From assembly GCA_023433345.1 (NCBI GenBank), contig JAEZDA010000065.1:1-16386 (forward strand): a stretch of DNA of 16,386 bases. The letters run 5' to 3'. Under the pieces are notes generated by a model. That model was not told the DNA's origin and ran no database searches. It saw nothing but the letters and a program-made list of their open reading frames with translations. Below, in pieces: positions 8,552 through 16,318 of this stretch; position 1 is the first letter of the stretch; every line of letters starts with the position of its first letter. Source of the stretch: Bacteroidota bacterium (GTDB lineage Bacteria > Bacteroidota > Bacteroidia > Chitinophagales > Chitinophagaceae). The translations under genes were made by a program, and so were the position numbers.

Positions 8552-8776
8552 CTTGCACGTTTTCGTTATAAAACTGTGTTAGATGAATTGCCTGGATACC
8601 TCTATATAACGAGCTCTTATTTCCTTTATTTCTGCAATGGGGGAAATACATATCCACAGCATTCTTGCTAAGAAGAAATCGAATTCAAAAGGGTTGAATT
8701 AACAGCATTGTTTCTTGTAATCTTTACGTAACTCCTGCTGGTATTTATACCAGTAACAATAATATCCTGCTGGTTC
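8552..8776. other. Intergenic region between the two paralogous secreted-protein genes
   Basis: A 225-base A+T-rich gap. It holds the 3' untranslated region of paralog 2 and the leader or promoter of paralog 1, both read on the minus strand. I found no perfect TAnnTTTG element on the minus strand. Next to the paralog 2 stop there is a small hairpin and a repeated decamer (separate entry). No gene is supported. Confidence 0.5.
8733..8774 (-). repeat. Short hairpin flanked by a repeated TCCTGCTGGT decamer after paralog 2
   Basis: The decamer TCCTGCTGGT occurs at 8733-8742 and again at 8765-8774. The first copy overlaps a perfect inverted repeat, CTGGTAT-TT-ATACCAG (8738-8753), which can fold as a six- or seven-pair stem. 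It lies about 23 bases past the stop codon of the minus-strand gene at 8777. No T-run follows on the minus strand, so it is not a standard intrinsic terminator. It could be a 3' mRNA structure, a protein site, or chance. Confidence 0.35.
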
Positions 8777-11035
8777 TTAGGGTCTTAGGCGTACCAGTTT
8801 TTTCCTCACTTTTTCCTGACCAAAGGTGCCGGTAAGAAAACATATTCCTGAAGAAATATTTCTGCCTGTATTTATTGTAAGCGGGTTTATACCTTTTTGC
8901 ACTGGTACTTTTCCTGTTAGAATTGTTTTACCCTGGTTATTTGTAACCGCATAATTAAAAATTCCATCTTCGGGAGCTACCACATACATGCTTAGGTCGT
9001 TATCGAAAGGATTTTCAAGCCCTGTGATGTTAAAGGAAAGTGATGCTCCAAGCGTAACAATATGGCTGTACTTATAAAGATTGTTTTCGCCAACCATTTT
9101 TATCCGGTAATGTTTCTTTGCAGTAAAGATATCAGGGTCTTCGAAGGAATAGCTTGCAGAGTAGCTATTAACAGCTTCCACTCTTCCTATCGGTGAAAAG
9201 TTTACAGCATCGTGACTGCTCTCTATTTCATAGTGCGAAATGTTTTCCTCCGATGTACGCCATACCAGCCGCGATCTTCTGCCATCCAGTCTGCCATGAA
9301 ACTGCAGAAACTTAGAGCTAAGTACCATACCGCAGTTGATCACCGAGATCATACGTACGCTTCCATCAGTATAGGCGCAGTTATTATTAAGATTGGCAGA
9401 TGTGGTTGCCACATACACCCGGAAATATTTTCCGCTATCTGCAGGATATGCAAGGAATGGAGGCAGGTTGGTTACGTATTGATATTGTCCGTTCACCACG
9501 CTCGGAATACCAACGCCGGATGTTCCGGGGCCGGTCATGTCTGTCCAAACCGTGCCACCTACATTACTTATCTGCCATTTGAAATGAACATAGCTGTTGT
9601 TAAAAGCATAGCGAACGGTGTCTGAAAGATAGACCGCGAAAGGGTTTGCACTGCACCCTAAGGCTATTGGTGCGTAGTTCATAGACAAATCGGGTCCGCA
9701 GTGCGATACCGAAATGTCATCCAGAGCCCAGTCATTTCCTCCTCCGCCGGGTGAATTGTTCCGTATAAGAAAGTTGGCAGTAGTTTGCGAAGGACCTGTG
9801 AGGAAGGTGAACCCATACTTCCTCCAGGGTGTTGTTCTTGAATAACTGATATCGCCTGAAGTGTAGTAAATGTTACCGTCAATTTCAAAGCTGATGTTTG
9901 GCTTTACACCTGATGAATCGTTTCCTGCGGCGGGGATAAACCCTGCCGTTCCGCTGCCTCTGCCCATACTGTCGCAACTGCATCGAGGGCAGATATTTCT
10001 TACCCAGGCGCTGAATTGGTAATATGTGTTCGGGCAAAGATTGTTCAGGGTTTCGCGGTAAGCAGTATCTGTTTTATAGCTTGCGTTCACCACCACCATG
10101 TAGCCGCCGTTTGTTCCCGGCGCCACAGGCGGGTTTCCCATCGTTTGGTTCGTTGCACCCGTGTGGTCACCTCCAATATCCCAATAGGTAAACACCCGGT
10201 TTGAATTAGGCACACCAACAATGGGGTTGGTTGAACCCGTTCCGCTTGTATTGTTTACGATAGAATAGTAATAGTCGTTTGGCTGAGTGGTGGTATGGGT
10301 TATTTTAGCGTATGTTGTTGTGAAAGCGAGCGCCGCGGCCCTGTTGTGAGTATTTCCATCTCCAAATGTTCCCTGAAAATCTGAAGCTGCACTTACCGAC
10401 ATCCCGTTTGAACAAGCATTTTCTTCATTAAAAAGCAGGATGCGGTATGTTGGAAAATTTGTTGTTGTGGTAGCAACAGGGGTTGGCGAAATTGTGCGGT
10501 AGGTGATGCTGCCGCCGGTGGTTATTACCGTTCCATACGGAGCAGCTGCGTTTATCCGTACCCGGTAGCATGCCATCATTATGCTGGAAGATCCAAACAA
10601 ACTTGGCTTGCTTGAATCTGACCGGATGCGTCCTCCTGTTGTTCCATTAGCATGTCTTCCCAGGTTTATCAGAATGTTGTTTCCTGACTTTGTTCCTGCA
10701 TCACCGTCATTGGCTTCGGTGAATGGTCCTTTATAGGTGATCCCTTCATTGGTTGTCACCCGCATAGAACCGTTGATGTAGGTTGTATTTGCAGGAACAA
10801 CGTCATTTACTGATACACGATCTATAATAGTTCTGGTGCCGGACTGAGGCATCACGGCAATGGTTACACGAATTTCAATTATATCGCCGGGGTTAAAGGT
10901 GCCGCCGCCGTTTATGTCTGTCACGTTCACTATACTTTTCGCCACATCCACGCGCCTGTTTTGAGAAAACGCAATGAAAGAGATGAGGTTCATCAGAACC
11001 AGGCCACAAATACGAAAAGTATTAAACCTTTTCAT
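8777..11035 (-). CDS. Secreted multidomain protein with probable T9SS C-terminal sorting domain (paralog 2)
   Basis: A 752-residue paralog of the downstream gene, with the same layout. Signal peptide 1-25 (ends IAFSQ), DUF11-like domain (about 29-197), MAM/jelly-roll-like domain (about 205-448) with CPRCSC (C349, C352, C354) and NDWALDDISV, Ig-like region (about 450-569), fibronectin-like region, and a C-terminal tail (about 668-752) starting near LENPFDND and ending in a basic stretch (EKVRKKLVRLRP). Over 117 ungapped residues of the jelly-roll region, 93 are identical to paralog 1; after residue 570 similarity falls sharply. The tail lacks the YPNP motif of classic type A domains but has the right size, position, GI-C-F-like strand and basic end, so T9SS export is likely and not proven. 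Function unknown. It is divergent from the sugar dehydrogenase gene at 11248. Confidence 0.83.
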   Translation of the reverse strand: MKRFNTFRICGLVLMNLISFIAFSQNRRVDVAKSIVNVTDINGGGTFNPGDIIEIRVTIAVMPQSGTRTIIDRVSVNDVVPANTTYINGSMRVTTNEGITYKGPFTEANDGDAGTKSGNNILINLGRHANGTTGGRIRSDSSKPSLFGSSSIMMACYRVRINAAAPYGTVITTGGSITYRTISPTPVATTTTNFPTYRILLFNEENACSNGMSVSAASDFQGTFGDGNTHNRAAALAFTTTYAKITHTTTQPNDYYYSIVNNTSGTGSTNPIVGVPNSNRVFTYWDIGGDHTGATNQTMGNPPVAPGTNGGYMVVVNASYKTDTAYRETLNNLCPNTYYQFSAWVRNICPRCSCDSMGRGSGTAGFIPAAGNDSSGVKPNISFEIDGNIYYTSGDISYSRTTPWRKYGFTFLTGPSQTTANFLIRNNSPGGGGNDWALDDISVSHCGPDLSMNYAPIALGCSANPFAVYLSDTVRYAFNNSYVHFKWQISNVGGTVWTDMTGPGTSGVGIPSVVNGQYQYVTNLPPFLAYPADSGKYFRVYVATTSANLNNNCAYTDGSVRMISVINCGMVLSSKFLQFHGRLDGRRSRLVWRTSEENISHYEIESSHDAVNFSPIGRVEAVNSYSASYSFEDPDIFTAKKHYRIKMVGENNLYKYSHIVTLGASLSFNITGLENPFDNDLSMYVVAPEDGIFNYAVTNNQGKTILTGKVPVQKGINPLTINTGRNISSGICFLTGTFGQEKVRKKLVRLRP

Positions 11036-11247
11036 GAGTTTTGATTTTTCAGAAGTGTACGGTTTTCTCCCAATTAGATTCTAATAGAACAAACGCCGGG
11101 TTTGAGATAATATTGCGCTGGTTTTCAGGCAAGAAAAAATAATCTGCATTTGTTTCATACTTAACCGGATCTTTCTGCGTTAAGCCGTAAGGGAAATTAT
11201 TAATCCGTTCTGAATAGTGCGAAGGCATAATCCGCTTAAACCCTTTT
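11036..11247. other. Divergent promoter region between paralog 2 and the sugar dehydrogenase gene
   Basis: A 212-base A+T-rich region between two divergently transcribed genes, so it must hold both promoters. On the plus strand TGCATTTG (near 11136) matches the -7 consensus at five of six fixed bases and would leave a leader of about 100 bases; this is weak. I found no convincing element for the minus-strand gene. No conserved RNA structure was recognised. A 73-codon minus-strand frame here (11049-11270) is not supported as a gene. Confidence 0.45.
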
Positions 11248-12966
11248 ATGAAGTTCAAATTGACCCTCATCTTATGCCTGATCTCGTCAGCTCATTTATT
11301 GGCGCAGGAAACTTTCTCTGCTAAAAGACAGGTTAATGCAAGCACCACGGCCGGTCGCTTCAGGCATCCATTCGCAATGGTGCTCGGGCCAGACGATTCC
11401 TTGTGGATCACTGAACGCCGCGGTTATGTATCAAGAATGAACAGGGTGAATGGAGGCAAGACACAGCTTCTTGATATAAGATCGCAGGTGAGATTTACCA
11501 CATCTTTTGGGAGCATAAAGCAGGATGGTATGTTCGGAATTGCTCTGCATCCGGATCTCTTCACACCCGGCAGTAATTATGTATACCTCGCCTACACCTA
11601 CGATTCGTCGGGGCTAAGAAGAGTTAAGATCGTGAGATATACATACAACCGTTCTGCTCCTTCTCTTACAGGCGAAGTAACCCTGGTTCGCGGTATCCCG
11701 GGTAGTGATGATCATAATGGAGGAAAATTGGTCATCGGAAATTTTGGAACCGGGGGGTCGCCCGATTATAAATTAATCTATTCCTGCGGGGATCGCGGAG
11801 CAAATCAGTTCTCAAATTCCTGCGATTCGATACAGTCGCAGTATATCCCCACTTATGCGCAAATAGCTGCGGGAAATAAGATCAGGTATAATGGAAAGAT
11901 CCTTCGTATAAATCTTGACGGCTCCATTCCTGCAGACAATCCCGACTTTGGAGGCATCGGGCGTTCCCACGTTTGGTCCATTGGCCATCGCAATCCCCAG
12001 GGCCTTGCTTTTGAGCGTGATGAGAATAACAACATTGTACCCGGTGGAATTTTATATTCTTCAGAACAGGGACCCGCTTCAAATGATGAGGTGAATATTA
12101 TTGAGGGCGGAAAAAATTATGGCTGGCCAAGGGTTGCCGGCAAGCGTGATAATAACTGGTATAAATATTATCAGTGGAGTAACAATGGAGGTTGCTCTTC
12201 ATATCCTGGAGAATGCAGTTCAACACAAACCACATCAGGATTAACTGAAAATTCGTTTCCCTCAACTTCTAATACCAACCCGATATTCGACCTTTACCCG
12301 GGCACGCCTCCGGGAGGTGCGGGATGTAACTGGCTTAACAATCCAACCCTTGCGCCAAGCAGCATAGTTGTTTACCCTTTTTCTAATAAAATTCCCGGCT
12401 GGGAAAATTCTTTGCTGATCAGTACTTTAAAATCGAGCGCGGTTTACCGGCTCAAACTGAATGCAACAAAAGACGGTTCCCTGTCGGTCAATGATTCCGT
12501 GATACGCTATTTTAAGGAAACTGCGCTTAACCGTTACCGTGATATCGTTATTGCAAACGACGGCATCACATTTTATTTGCTGACGGATAGTGTGGGCGGC
12601 ACCTCCGGTCCTTCAGCCGGCTCGGACGGCGGAATTACCAATCGTGGTTCGGTGTTAGAGTATGTGTACACAGGCGCGTTGCTTGCAATTGATGAGCCGG
12701 AGGAAACAGGCATTACCAGGAACAGCAATTTCAGGATCTATCCTAATCCCGCATCCGAATTTGTAAGGATTGAATCAAAACGGAACGTATCAAAGCCCAT
12801 AAGATATTCTTTGTTCGATGCCGCAGGTAAAATTGTATCCGCCGGTACAAGTAATACTGATAAGTTCAACATTGACATCAGGAATTTCCAAAGCGGACTC
12901 TATACCTTGAAAATGTTTAATGGCCGCGATGTGTTGATGTGTACCGGGAAGGTTGTGGTAAAATAA
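11248..12966 (+). CDS. Secreted PQQ-dependent sugar dehydrogenase (soluble GDH-like) with T9SS sorting domain
   Basis: A 572-residue protein: signal peptide 1-20 (ends HLLAQ), a six-bladed beta-propeller of the soluble glucose dehydrogenase family (about 25-475), and a type A T9SS sorting domain (about 492-572, FRIYPNPASEF...GLYTLKM, ending KVVVK). Residues matching the PQQ/catalytic set of Acinetobacter soluble GDH (His144, Arg228, Lys377, Arg406, Arg408) appear in order with similar spacing: H156 in SDDHNGGKL, R248 in HRNPQGL, K394 in STLKSSAVY, R429 and R431 in NRYRDI. Other family motifs are GKILRINLDGSIPADNP and GGKNYGWP. It should oxidise sugars or related alcohols at the cell surface with electrons passed to an external acceptor; the substrate cannot be read from sequence. 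A Cys-containing loop (about 316-323) looks like an insertion. Related Hedgehog-interacting-like propellers share the fold, but the conserved PQQ residues favour an enzyme. No PQQ synthesis gene is in view. Confidence 0.88.
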   Translation: MKFKLTLILCLISSAHLLAQETFSAKRQVNASTTAGRFRHPFAMVLGPDDSLWITERRGYVSRMNRVNGGKTQLLDIRSQVRFTTSFGSIKQDGMFGIALHPDLFTPGSNYVYLAYTYDSSGLRRVKIVRYTYNRSAPSLTGEVTLVRGIPGSDDHNGGKLVIGNFGTGGSPDYKLIYSCGDRGANQFSNSCDSIQSQYIPTYAQIAAGNKIRYNGKILRINLDGSIPADNPDFGGIGRSHVWSIGHRNPQGLAFERDENNNIVPGGILYSSEQGPASNDEVNIIEGGKNYGWPRVAGKRDNNWYKYYQWSNNGGCSSYPGECSSTQTTSGLTENSFPSTSNTNPIFDLYPGTPPGGAGCNWLNNPTLAPSSIVVYPFSNKIPGWENSLLISTLKSSAVYRLKLNATKDGSLSVNDSVIRYFKETALNRYRDIVIANDGITFYLLTDSVGGTSGPSAGSDGGITNRGSVLEYVYTGALLAIDEPEETGITRNSNFRIYPNPASEFVRIESKRNVSKPIRYSLFDAAGKIVSAGTSNTDKFNIDIRNFQSGLYTLKMFNGRDVLMCTGKVVVK

Positions 12967-12984
12967 TAATCCATCTAATGCAGC

Positions 12985-13016
12985 AAAATAAAAAAAGCCC
13001 GGTTAAATTCCGGGCC
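12985..13016 (-). terminator. Intrinsic terminator of fumC
   Basis: Read on the minus strand: a perfect six-pair G+C stem GCCCGG/CCGGGC (13015-13010 with 13002-12997), a seven-base A+T loop, then a T-tract TTTTTTTATTTT (12996-12985). It begins 16 bases past the fumC stop. On the plus strand the stem is not followed by a T-run, so it is oriented for fumC, although it could also slow transcripts from the sugar dehydrogenase gene. Confidence 0.9.
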
Positions 13017-13031
13017 TTCACTATCAGTCTT

Positions 13032-14435
13032 TTAATTTAATTTTCCCACCATTGCCGAGGGAACAACCCACTCATCAAATTCTTCAGGCTTTACGTATCC
13101 TAATTTTACCGCCATCTCTTTCAAGGTAGTATTCTCTTTATGCGCTTTTTGCGCAATCTCCGCAGCCTTGTAATATCCGATTTTCGTATTCAATGCTGTC
13201 ACCAACATCAGGGAATTGTCTACATGCTTCTTAATATTGTCTTCCAGCGGCTCTATTCCGGTAGCGCATTTATCATTAAACGAAACGCAACCATCTCCGA
13301 TCAGCCTTGCGCTATGGAGGAAATTCGCGATCATTACCGGTTTGAAAACATTCAACTCAAAATGGCCGTTGCAACCGCCTACAGAAATAGCTACATCATT
13401 TCCCATTACCTGTGCAGCGATCATCGTCAAAGCTTCACATTGAGTAGGATTAACCTTGCCGGGCATTATTGATGAACCAGGTTCATTATCCGGGATAAAT
13501 AATTCTCCAATACCGCTTCGGGGGCCGCTTGCAAGAAGGCGAATATCATTCGCAATTTTCATCAGGCTTACAGCAAGCATTTTCAATGCACCGTGCGATT
13601 CAACAATTGCATCATGTGCTGCTAAGGCCTCGAATTTATTTTCGGCTGTTATAAATGGCAGCTTTGAAATGGAAGCGATATGGGCTGCAACGTTTTCTGC
13701 ATATCCGTCCGGCGTATTGATTCCGGTACCAACAGCGGTGCCGCCAAGTGCAAGTTCCGAAAGGTGGGGAAGGGTGTTTTTTAACGCCTTCAGGCCGTGA
13801 TTTAGTTGAGACACATAACCACTGAATTCCTGGCCAAGAGTTAAGGGCGTAGCATCCATTAAATGTGTGCGACCGATCTTTACCACATTCATGAATGCTT
13901 TGCTCTTTGATTCCAGCGTGTCTCGCAATTTTTCAACACCGGGGATGGTAACATCTGCCAATATCTTATATGCAGCAATGTGCATTGCGGTGGGAAAGGT
14001 GTCATTGCTTGATTGAGACTTGTTCACATCGTCATTCGGATGAAGGAACTTTTCTTTATCATCCAGTTTTCCTCCTTTAAGCACGTGCGCCCTGTAAGCA
14101 ATAACTTCATTAACGTTCATATTGCTCTGCGTACCACTCCCTGTTTGCCAGATCACAAGCGGAAAGTAATCATCAAGTTTTCCTTCAAGAATCTCATCGC
14201 AAACTTGCCCGATCAGGTCACATTTTTCCTTTGATAGAATGCCAGCTTCAAAGTTGGTTAGGGCTGCTCCCTTTTTTAATACTGCAAAAGCGCGAATGAT
14301 CTCCTTAGGCATCTTATTAATATCTTGCGCTATCTTGAAATTATCAATACTGCGTTGTGTTTGAGCTCCGTAATAGGCGTCTATGGGAACCTTCACTTCT
14401 CCCATTGTATCTTTTTCAATCCTGTAATTGTTCAT
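13032..14435 (-). CDS. fumC: Fumarate hydratase, class II (fumarase C)
   Basis: A 467-residue enzyme of the citric acid cycle that interconverts fumarate and L-malate; homotetrameric, iron-independent and cytoplasmic. The ATG at 14435 (MNNYRIEKDTMGEV) gives exactly the length of E. coli FumC. A longer frame from a TTG at 14465 is rejected because that codon lies in the -7 promoter element. Conserved segments: GSGTQSNMNVNEV (99-111), SSNDTFPTAMH (142-152), GRTHLMDATP with catalytic H191, and the fumarase/aspartase signature GSSIMPGKVNP (320-330) whose serine is the other catalytic residue. No substitutions at key positions. Aspartase has a similar fold, but HLMDATPLT and the overall match favour fumarase. 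It is a single-gene unit with its own terminator and promoter element, divergent from the NlpC/P60 gene. Confidence 0.96.
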   Translation of the reverse strand: MNNYRIEKDTMGEVKVPIDAYYGAQTQRSIDNFKIAQDINKMPKEIIRAFAVLKKGAALTNFEAGILSKEKCDLIGQVCDEILEGKLDDYFPLVIWQTGSGTQSNMNVNEVIAYRAHVLKGGKLDDKEKFLHPNDDVNKSQSSNDTFPTAMHIAAYKILADVTIPGVEKLRDTLESKSKAFMNVVKIGRTHLMDATPLTLGQEFSGYVSQLNHGLKALKNTLPHLSELALGGTAVGTGINTPDGYAENVAAHIASISKLPFITAENKFEALAAHDAIVESHGALKMLAVSLMKIANDIRLLASGPRSGIGELFIPDNEPGSSIMPGKVNPTQCEALTMIAAQVMGNDVAISVGGCNGHFELNVFKPVMIANFLHSARLIGDGCVSFNDKCATGIEPLEDNIKKHVDNSLMLVTALNTKIGYYKAAEIAQKAHKENTTLKEMAVKLGYVKPEEFDEWVVPSAMVGKLN

Positions 14436-14462
14436 GATCGGTTGCTGTTTTGTAATGAGTTG

Positions 14463-14470
14463 CAAAGATA
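14463..14470 (-). promoter_or_regulatory. Bacteroidota -7 promoter element TATCTTTG upstream of fumC
   Basis: On the minus strand these bases read TATCTTTG, a perfect TAnnTTTG match. The box ends 27 bases before the fumC ATG at 14435, which fits a short leader. No clear TTTG is seen at the -33 position. It is the same octamer as the one before lspA. It supports the shorter fumC start. Confidence 0.6.
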
Positions 14471-14526
14471 GGCCTTAAACGATTTTTTGGCTTTGTGTTT
14501 GGATATGTTACCGGAAATTAAGAACG

Positions 14527-15090
14527 ATGCTCCGATATATAGTTGTCCTTATTTTATTCAGTAGCTGCCAGGCGAGAGAGAAAGAGATTGAAGAGACTGC
14601 TGCCCGTACAGAAACCTTTGAAACTGCAGCAAGAAGTTTTGATACTTTGGGTGCACCTGAACCCAGGGAAGAAAAAAGAGATACATCTCATAAACTGGAT
14701 GCGCCGCGAAACGAGGTAGTGAAATTTGCGAAAACACTTACAGGTATTCCATATAAATATGGCTCTTCTGATCCACAGGAGGGCTTTGATTGTTCGGGCT
14801 TCATCTCATATGTATACAATCATTTCAATGAAAATGTTCCCCGGAGTTCCGTGGAGTTTACAAACCTCGGGCGCGAAGTGGCAGTAAGTAATGCTAAAGC
14901 AGGCGACCTCATTTTATTTACAGGTACAGACAGTACCATAAGAACAGTGGGACATATGGGCATCGTTGTTGAAAATGCCGATTCGCTCAGGTTTATTCAT
15001 TCTACTTCGGGGAAGGCCTGGGGAGTTACGATCACTGCTCTCAATAATTATTACAGGGGGCGATTCGTGAAAATTATAGACCTGTATTAA
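14527..15090 (+). CDS. NlpC/P60-family (C40) cell-wall peptidase, probable lipoprotein
   Basis: A 187-residue protein. A short N-terminal hydrophobic stretch ends in LFSSC, a plausible lipobox with C14 as the lipidated residue. The -3 position is Phe, which is less common than Leu. A Glu/Arg-rich linker (about 17-62) leads to the NlpC/P60 domain (about 63-187). The catalytic set is complete: C89 in GFDCSGFISYVY, H143 in GHMGIVVE and H158 in FIHSTSG. Such enzymes cleave peptide bonds in peptidoglycan stems, usually gamma-D-Glu to diaminopimelate. It should sit in the periplasm or outer membrane after processing by LspA. The precise bond is not readable. It diverges from fumC across a 91-base gap and is convergent with the enoyl-CoA hydratase gene 19 bases away. 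Confidence 0.88.
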   Translation: MLRYIVVLILFSSCQAREKEIEETAARTETFETAARSFDTLGAPEPREEKRDTSHKLDAPRNEVVKFAKTLTGIPYKYGSSDPQEGFDCSGFISYVYNHFNENVPRSSVEFTNLGREVAVSNAKAGDLILFTGTDSTIRTVGHMGIVVENADSLRFIHSTSGKAWGVTITALNNYYRGRFVKIIDLY

Positions 15091-15109
15091 CTGCGTCTAT
15101 TCCTTACCG

Positions 15110-15892
15110 TTACCGTCCGGTAAAGGCGGGCTTTCTTTTCTCGAGGAAGGCTGTGGTTCCTTCCTTCATGTCATCAGTACCAAAGCAGTCTGCAAAGGCA
15201 TTAACTTCTTCAACGAAGCCGTTTTCTCCTTCGCCATTTACGGCGGTGTTGATCGTTTGAATGATCTTAGTAAGTGCAACCGGAGCCTTGGAGTTTATCA
15301 CGGTAAGGATCTCCCTTGTTTTTGCTAATAATGATTCCCCGGCGATCACATAGTTCACAAGGCCGGCTTCCAGGGCCTCTGAAGCGTCTATCATTTTACC
15401 TGTCATGTGAAGTTCCATGCTCTTTCCCTTTCCAATTATTTGAGTAAGCCTTTGGGTTCCGCCGTATCCGGGTATTAACCCAAGGTTAACCTCGGGTTGA
15501 CCGAATTTCGCTTTTTCGCTGCAAAGCCGGAAATGACAAGCCATTGCAAGTTCGCAACCACCGCCAAGCGCAAAGCCGTTAACCGCTGCTACTACAGGTT
15601 TTGAACATTTTTCTATTTTAAAGAATATTTCCTGCCCGCGTGATGAAAGCTTCCTGGCGTCCTCAACTGAATAAGAAGAAAATTCCGCTATATCCGCGCC
15701 TGCTACAAATGCCTTTTCACCTGACCCCGTAATTATAACAGACCTGATTTCCGGATCGCCTTCAATTTGATCAAATGCTTTTTCAAGGTCATTAAAAACT
15801 TCCTTATTCAAGGCATTGAGTTTGTCGGGACGGTTAATTGTAATTGTGCAAATATGTTCGCTTACTTCAAATAACAAAGTTGAATAGCTCAT
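15110..15892 (-). CDS. Enoyl-CoA hydratase/isomerase family protein (crotonase-like)
   Basis: A 260-residue crotonase-fold enzyme, the usual length. The oxyanion-hole segments are AFVAGADIAEF (61-71) and ALGGGCELAMA (108-118). Both catalytic glutamates of true hydratases are present and correctly spaced: E114 and E134 (in FGQPEVNLGLIPGYGG), matching Glu144/Glu164 of the rat mitochondrial enzyme. It should add water to trans-2-enoyl-CoA to give 3-hydroxyacyl-CoA in beta-oxidation or a related CoA pathway; substrate chain length is not readable. It lies 18 bases downstream of the B12-binding protein gene and is probably co-transcribed with it, which hints at branched-chain or propionate-type acyl-CoA metabolism. 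Confidence 0.92.
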   Translation of the reverse strand: MSYSTLLFEVSEHICTITINRPDKLNALNKEVFNDLEKAFDQIEGDPEIRSVIITGSGEKAFVAGADIAEFSSYSVEDARKLSSRGQEIFFKIEKCSKPVVAAVNGFALGGGCELAMACHFRLCSEKAKFGQPEVNLGLIPGYGGTQRLTQIIGKGKSMELHMTGKMIDASEALEAGLVNYVIAGESLLAKTREILTVINSKAPVALTKIIQTINTAVNGEGENGFVEEVNAFADCFGTDDMKEGTTAFLEKRKPAFTGR

Positions 15893-15910
15893 GAAATTTT
15901 TTTTGAAAGT

Positions 15911-16318
15911 TTAAAAATTCCTGTTCCGGGAAACCCATTCGCGAATGTATTCGGAGATTTCCTTTGTTGTTGTTCCCGGTGCGAAAAGTTTACCGACACC
16001 AGATGAATTCAATTTTTCCATGTCTTCTTCGGGAATGATTCCTCCACCTGTGAGTAAAACGTCGTTCATTTCTTTTTCCTTCATCAGCGCCTGCAGTTTT
16101 GGAAACACAGTCATATGTGCGCCGCTTAAGATGCTAACCCCTATGGCATCAACATCTTCCTGCAAGGCAGCATTTACAACCATTTCCGGAGTTTGCCTCA
16201 GGCCGGTATAAATTACTTCCATCCCTGCATCGCGTAAAGCAGTGGCTATAACCTTCGCGCCCCGGTCGTGCCCGTCTAGGCCTACTTTAGCAACCAAAAC
16301 CCTTATAGGTCTGTTCAT
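15911..16318 (-). CDS. Stand-alone cobalamin (B12)-binding domain protein, methylmalonyl-CoA mutase C-terminal type
   Basis: A 135-residue protein that is nothing but the B12-binding Rossmann-like domain found at the C-terminus of methylmalonyl-CoA mutase. The lower-ligand motif DxHxxG is intact as LDGHDRG (14-20, H17). Further family features are GLRQTPE, the SILSGAH loop (about 63-69) and LLTGGGIIPEEDM (88-100). Small subunits like this pair with a separate TIM-barrel subunit in split acyl-CoA mutases, such as archaeal methylmalonyl-CoA mutase or 2-hydroxyisobutyryl-CoA mutase. No large subunit is in the window; it could lie upstream, past base 16386, or elsewhere. The start at 16318 gives a full domain. 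The following gene on the strand is enoyl-CoA hydratase, 18 bases away. Confidence 0.88.
   Translation of the reverse strand: MNRPIRVLVAKVGLDGHDRGAKVIATALRDAGMEVIYTGLRQTPEMVVNAALQEDVDAIGVSILSGAHMTVFPKLQALMKEKEMNDVLLTGGGIIPEEDMEKLNSSGVGKLFAPGTTTKEISEYIREWVSRNRNF

Noticed and set aside
6305..11035. Reading the tandem paralogs as a mobile or phage-derived element
   Set aside because: No transposase, integrase, terminal repeats or phage genes are nearby, and the base composition looks like that of the neighbours by eye. A plain tandem duplication explains the data.
11049..11270. A 73-codon minus-strand frame in the divergent promoter region
   Set aside because: It overlaps the start and signal peptide of the sugar dehydrogenase, fills a region that must hold two promoters, and its translation resembles no family I know.
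14436..14465. Ten-residue N-terminal extension of fumC from a TTG codon
   Set aside because: The TTG is part of the TATCTTTG promoter element, so it would not be transcribed, and the ATG at 14435 gives the standard 467-residue length.
15102..15126. Possible terminator between the NlpC/P60 and enoyl-CoA hydratase genes
   Set aside because: CCTTACCG can pair with CGGTAAAGG only with a bulged A, the element extends into the hydratase coding end, and the T-rich stretch after it is broken. Too weak to call.
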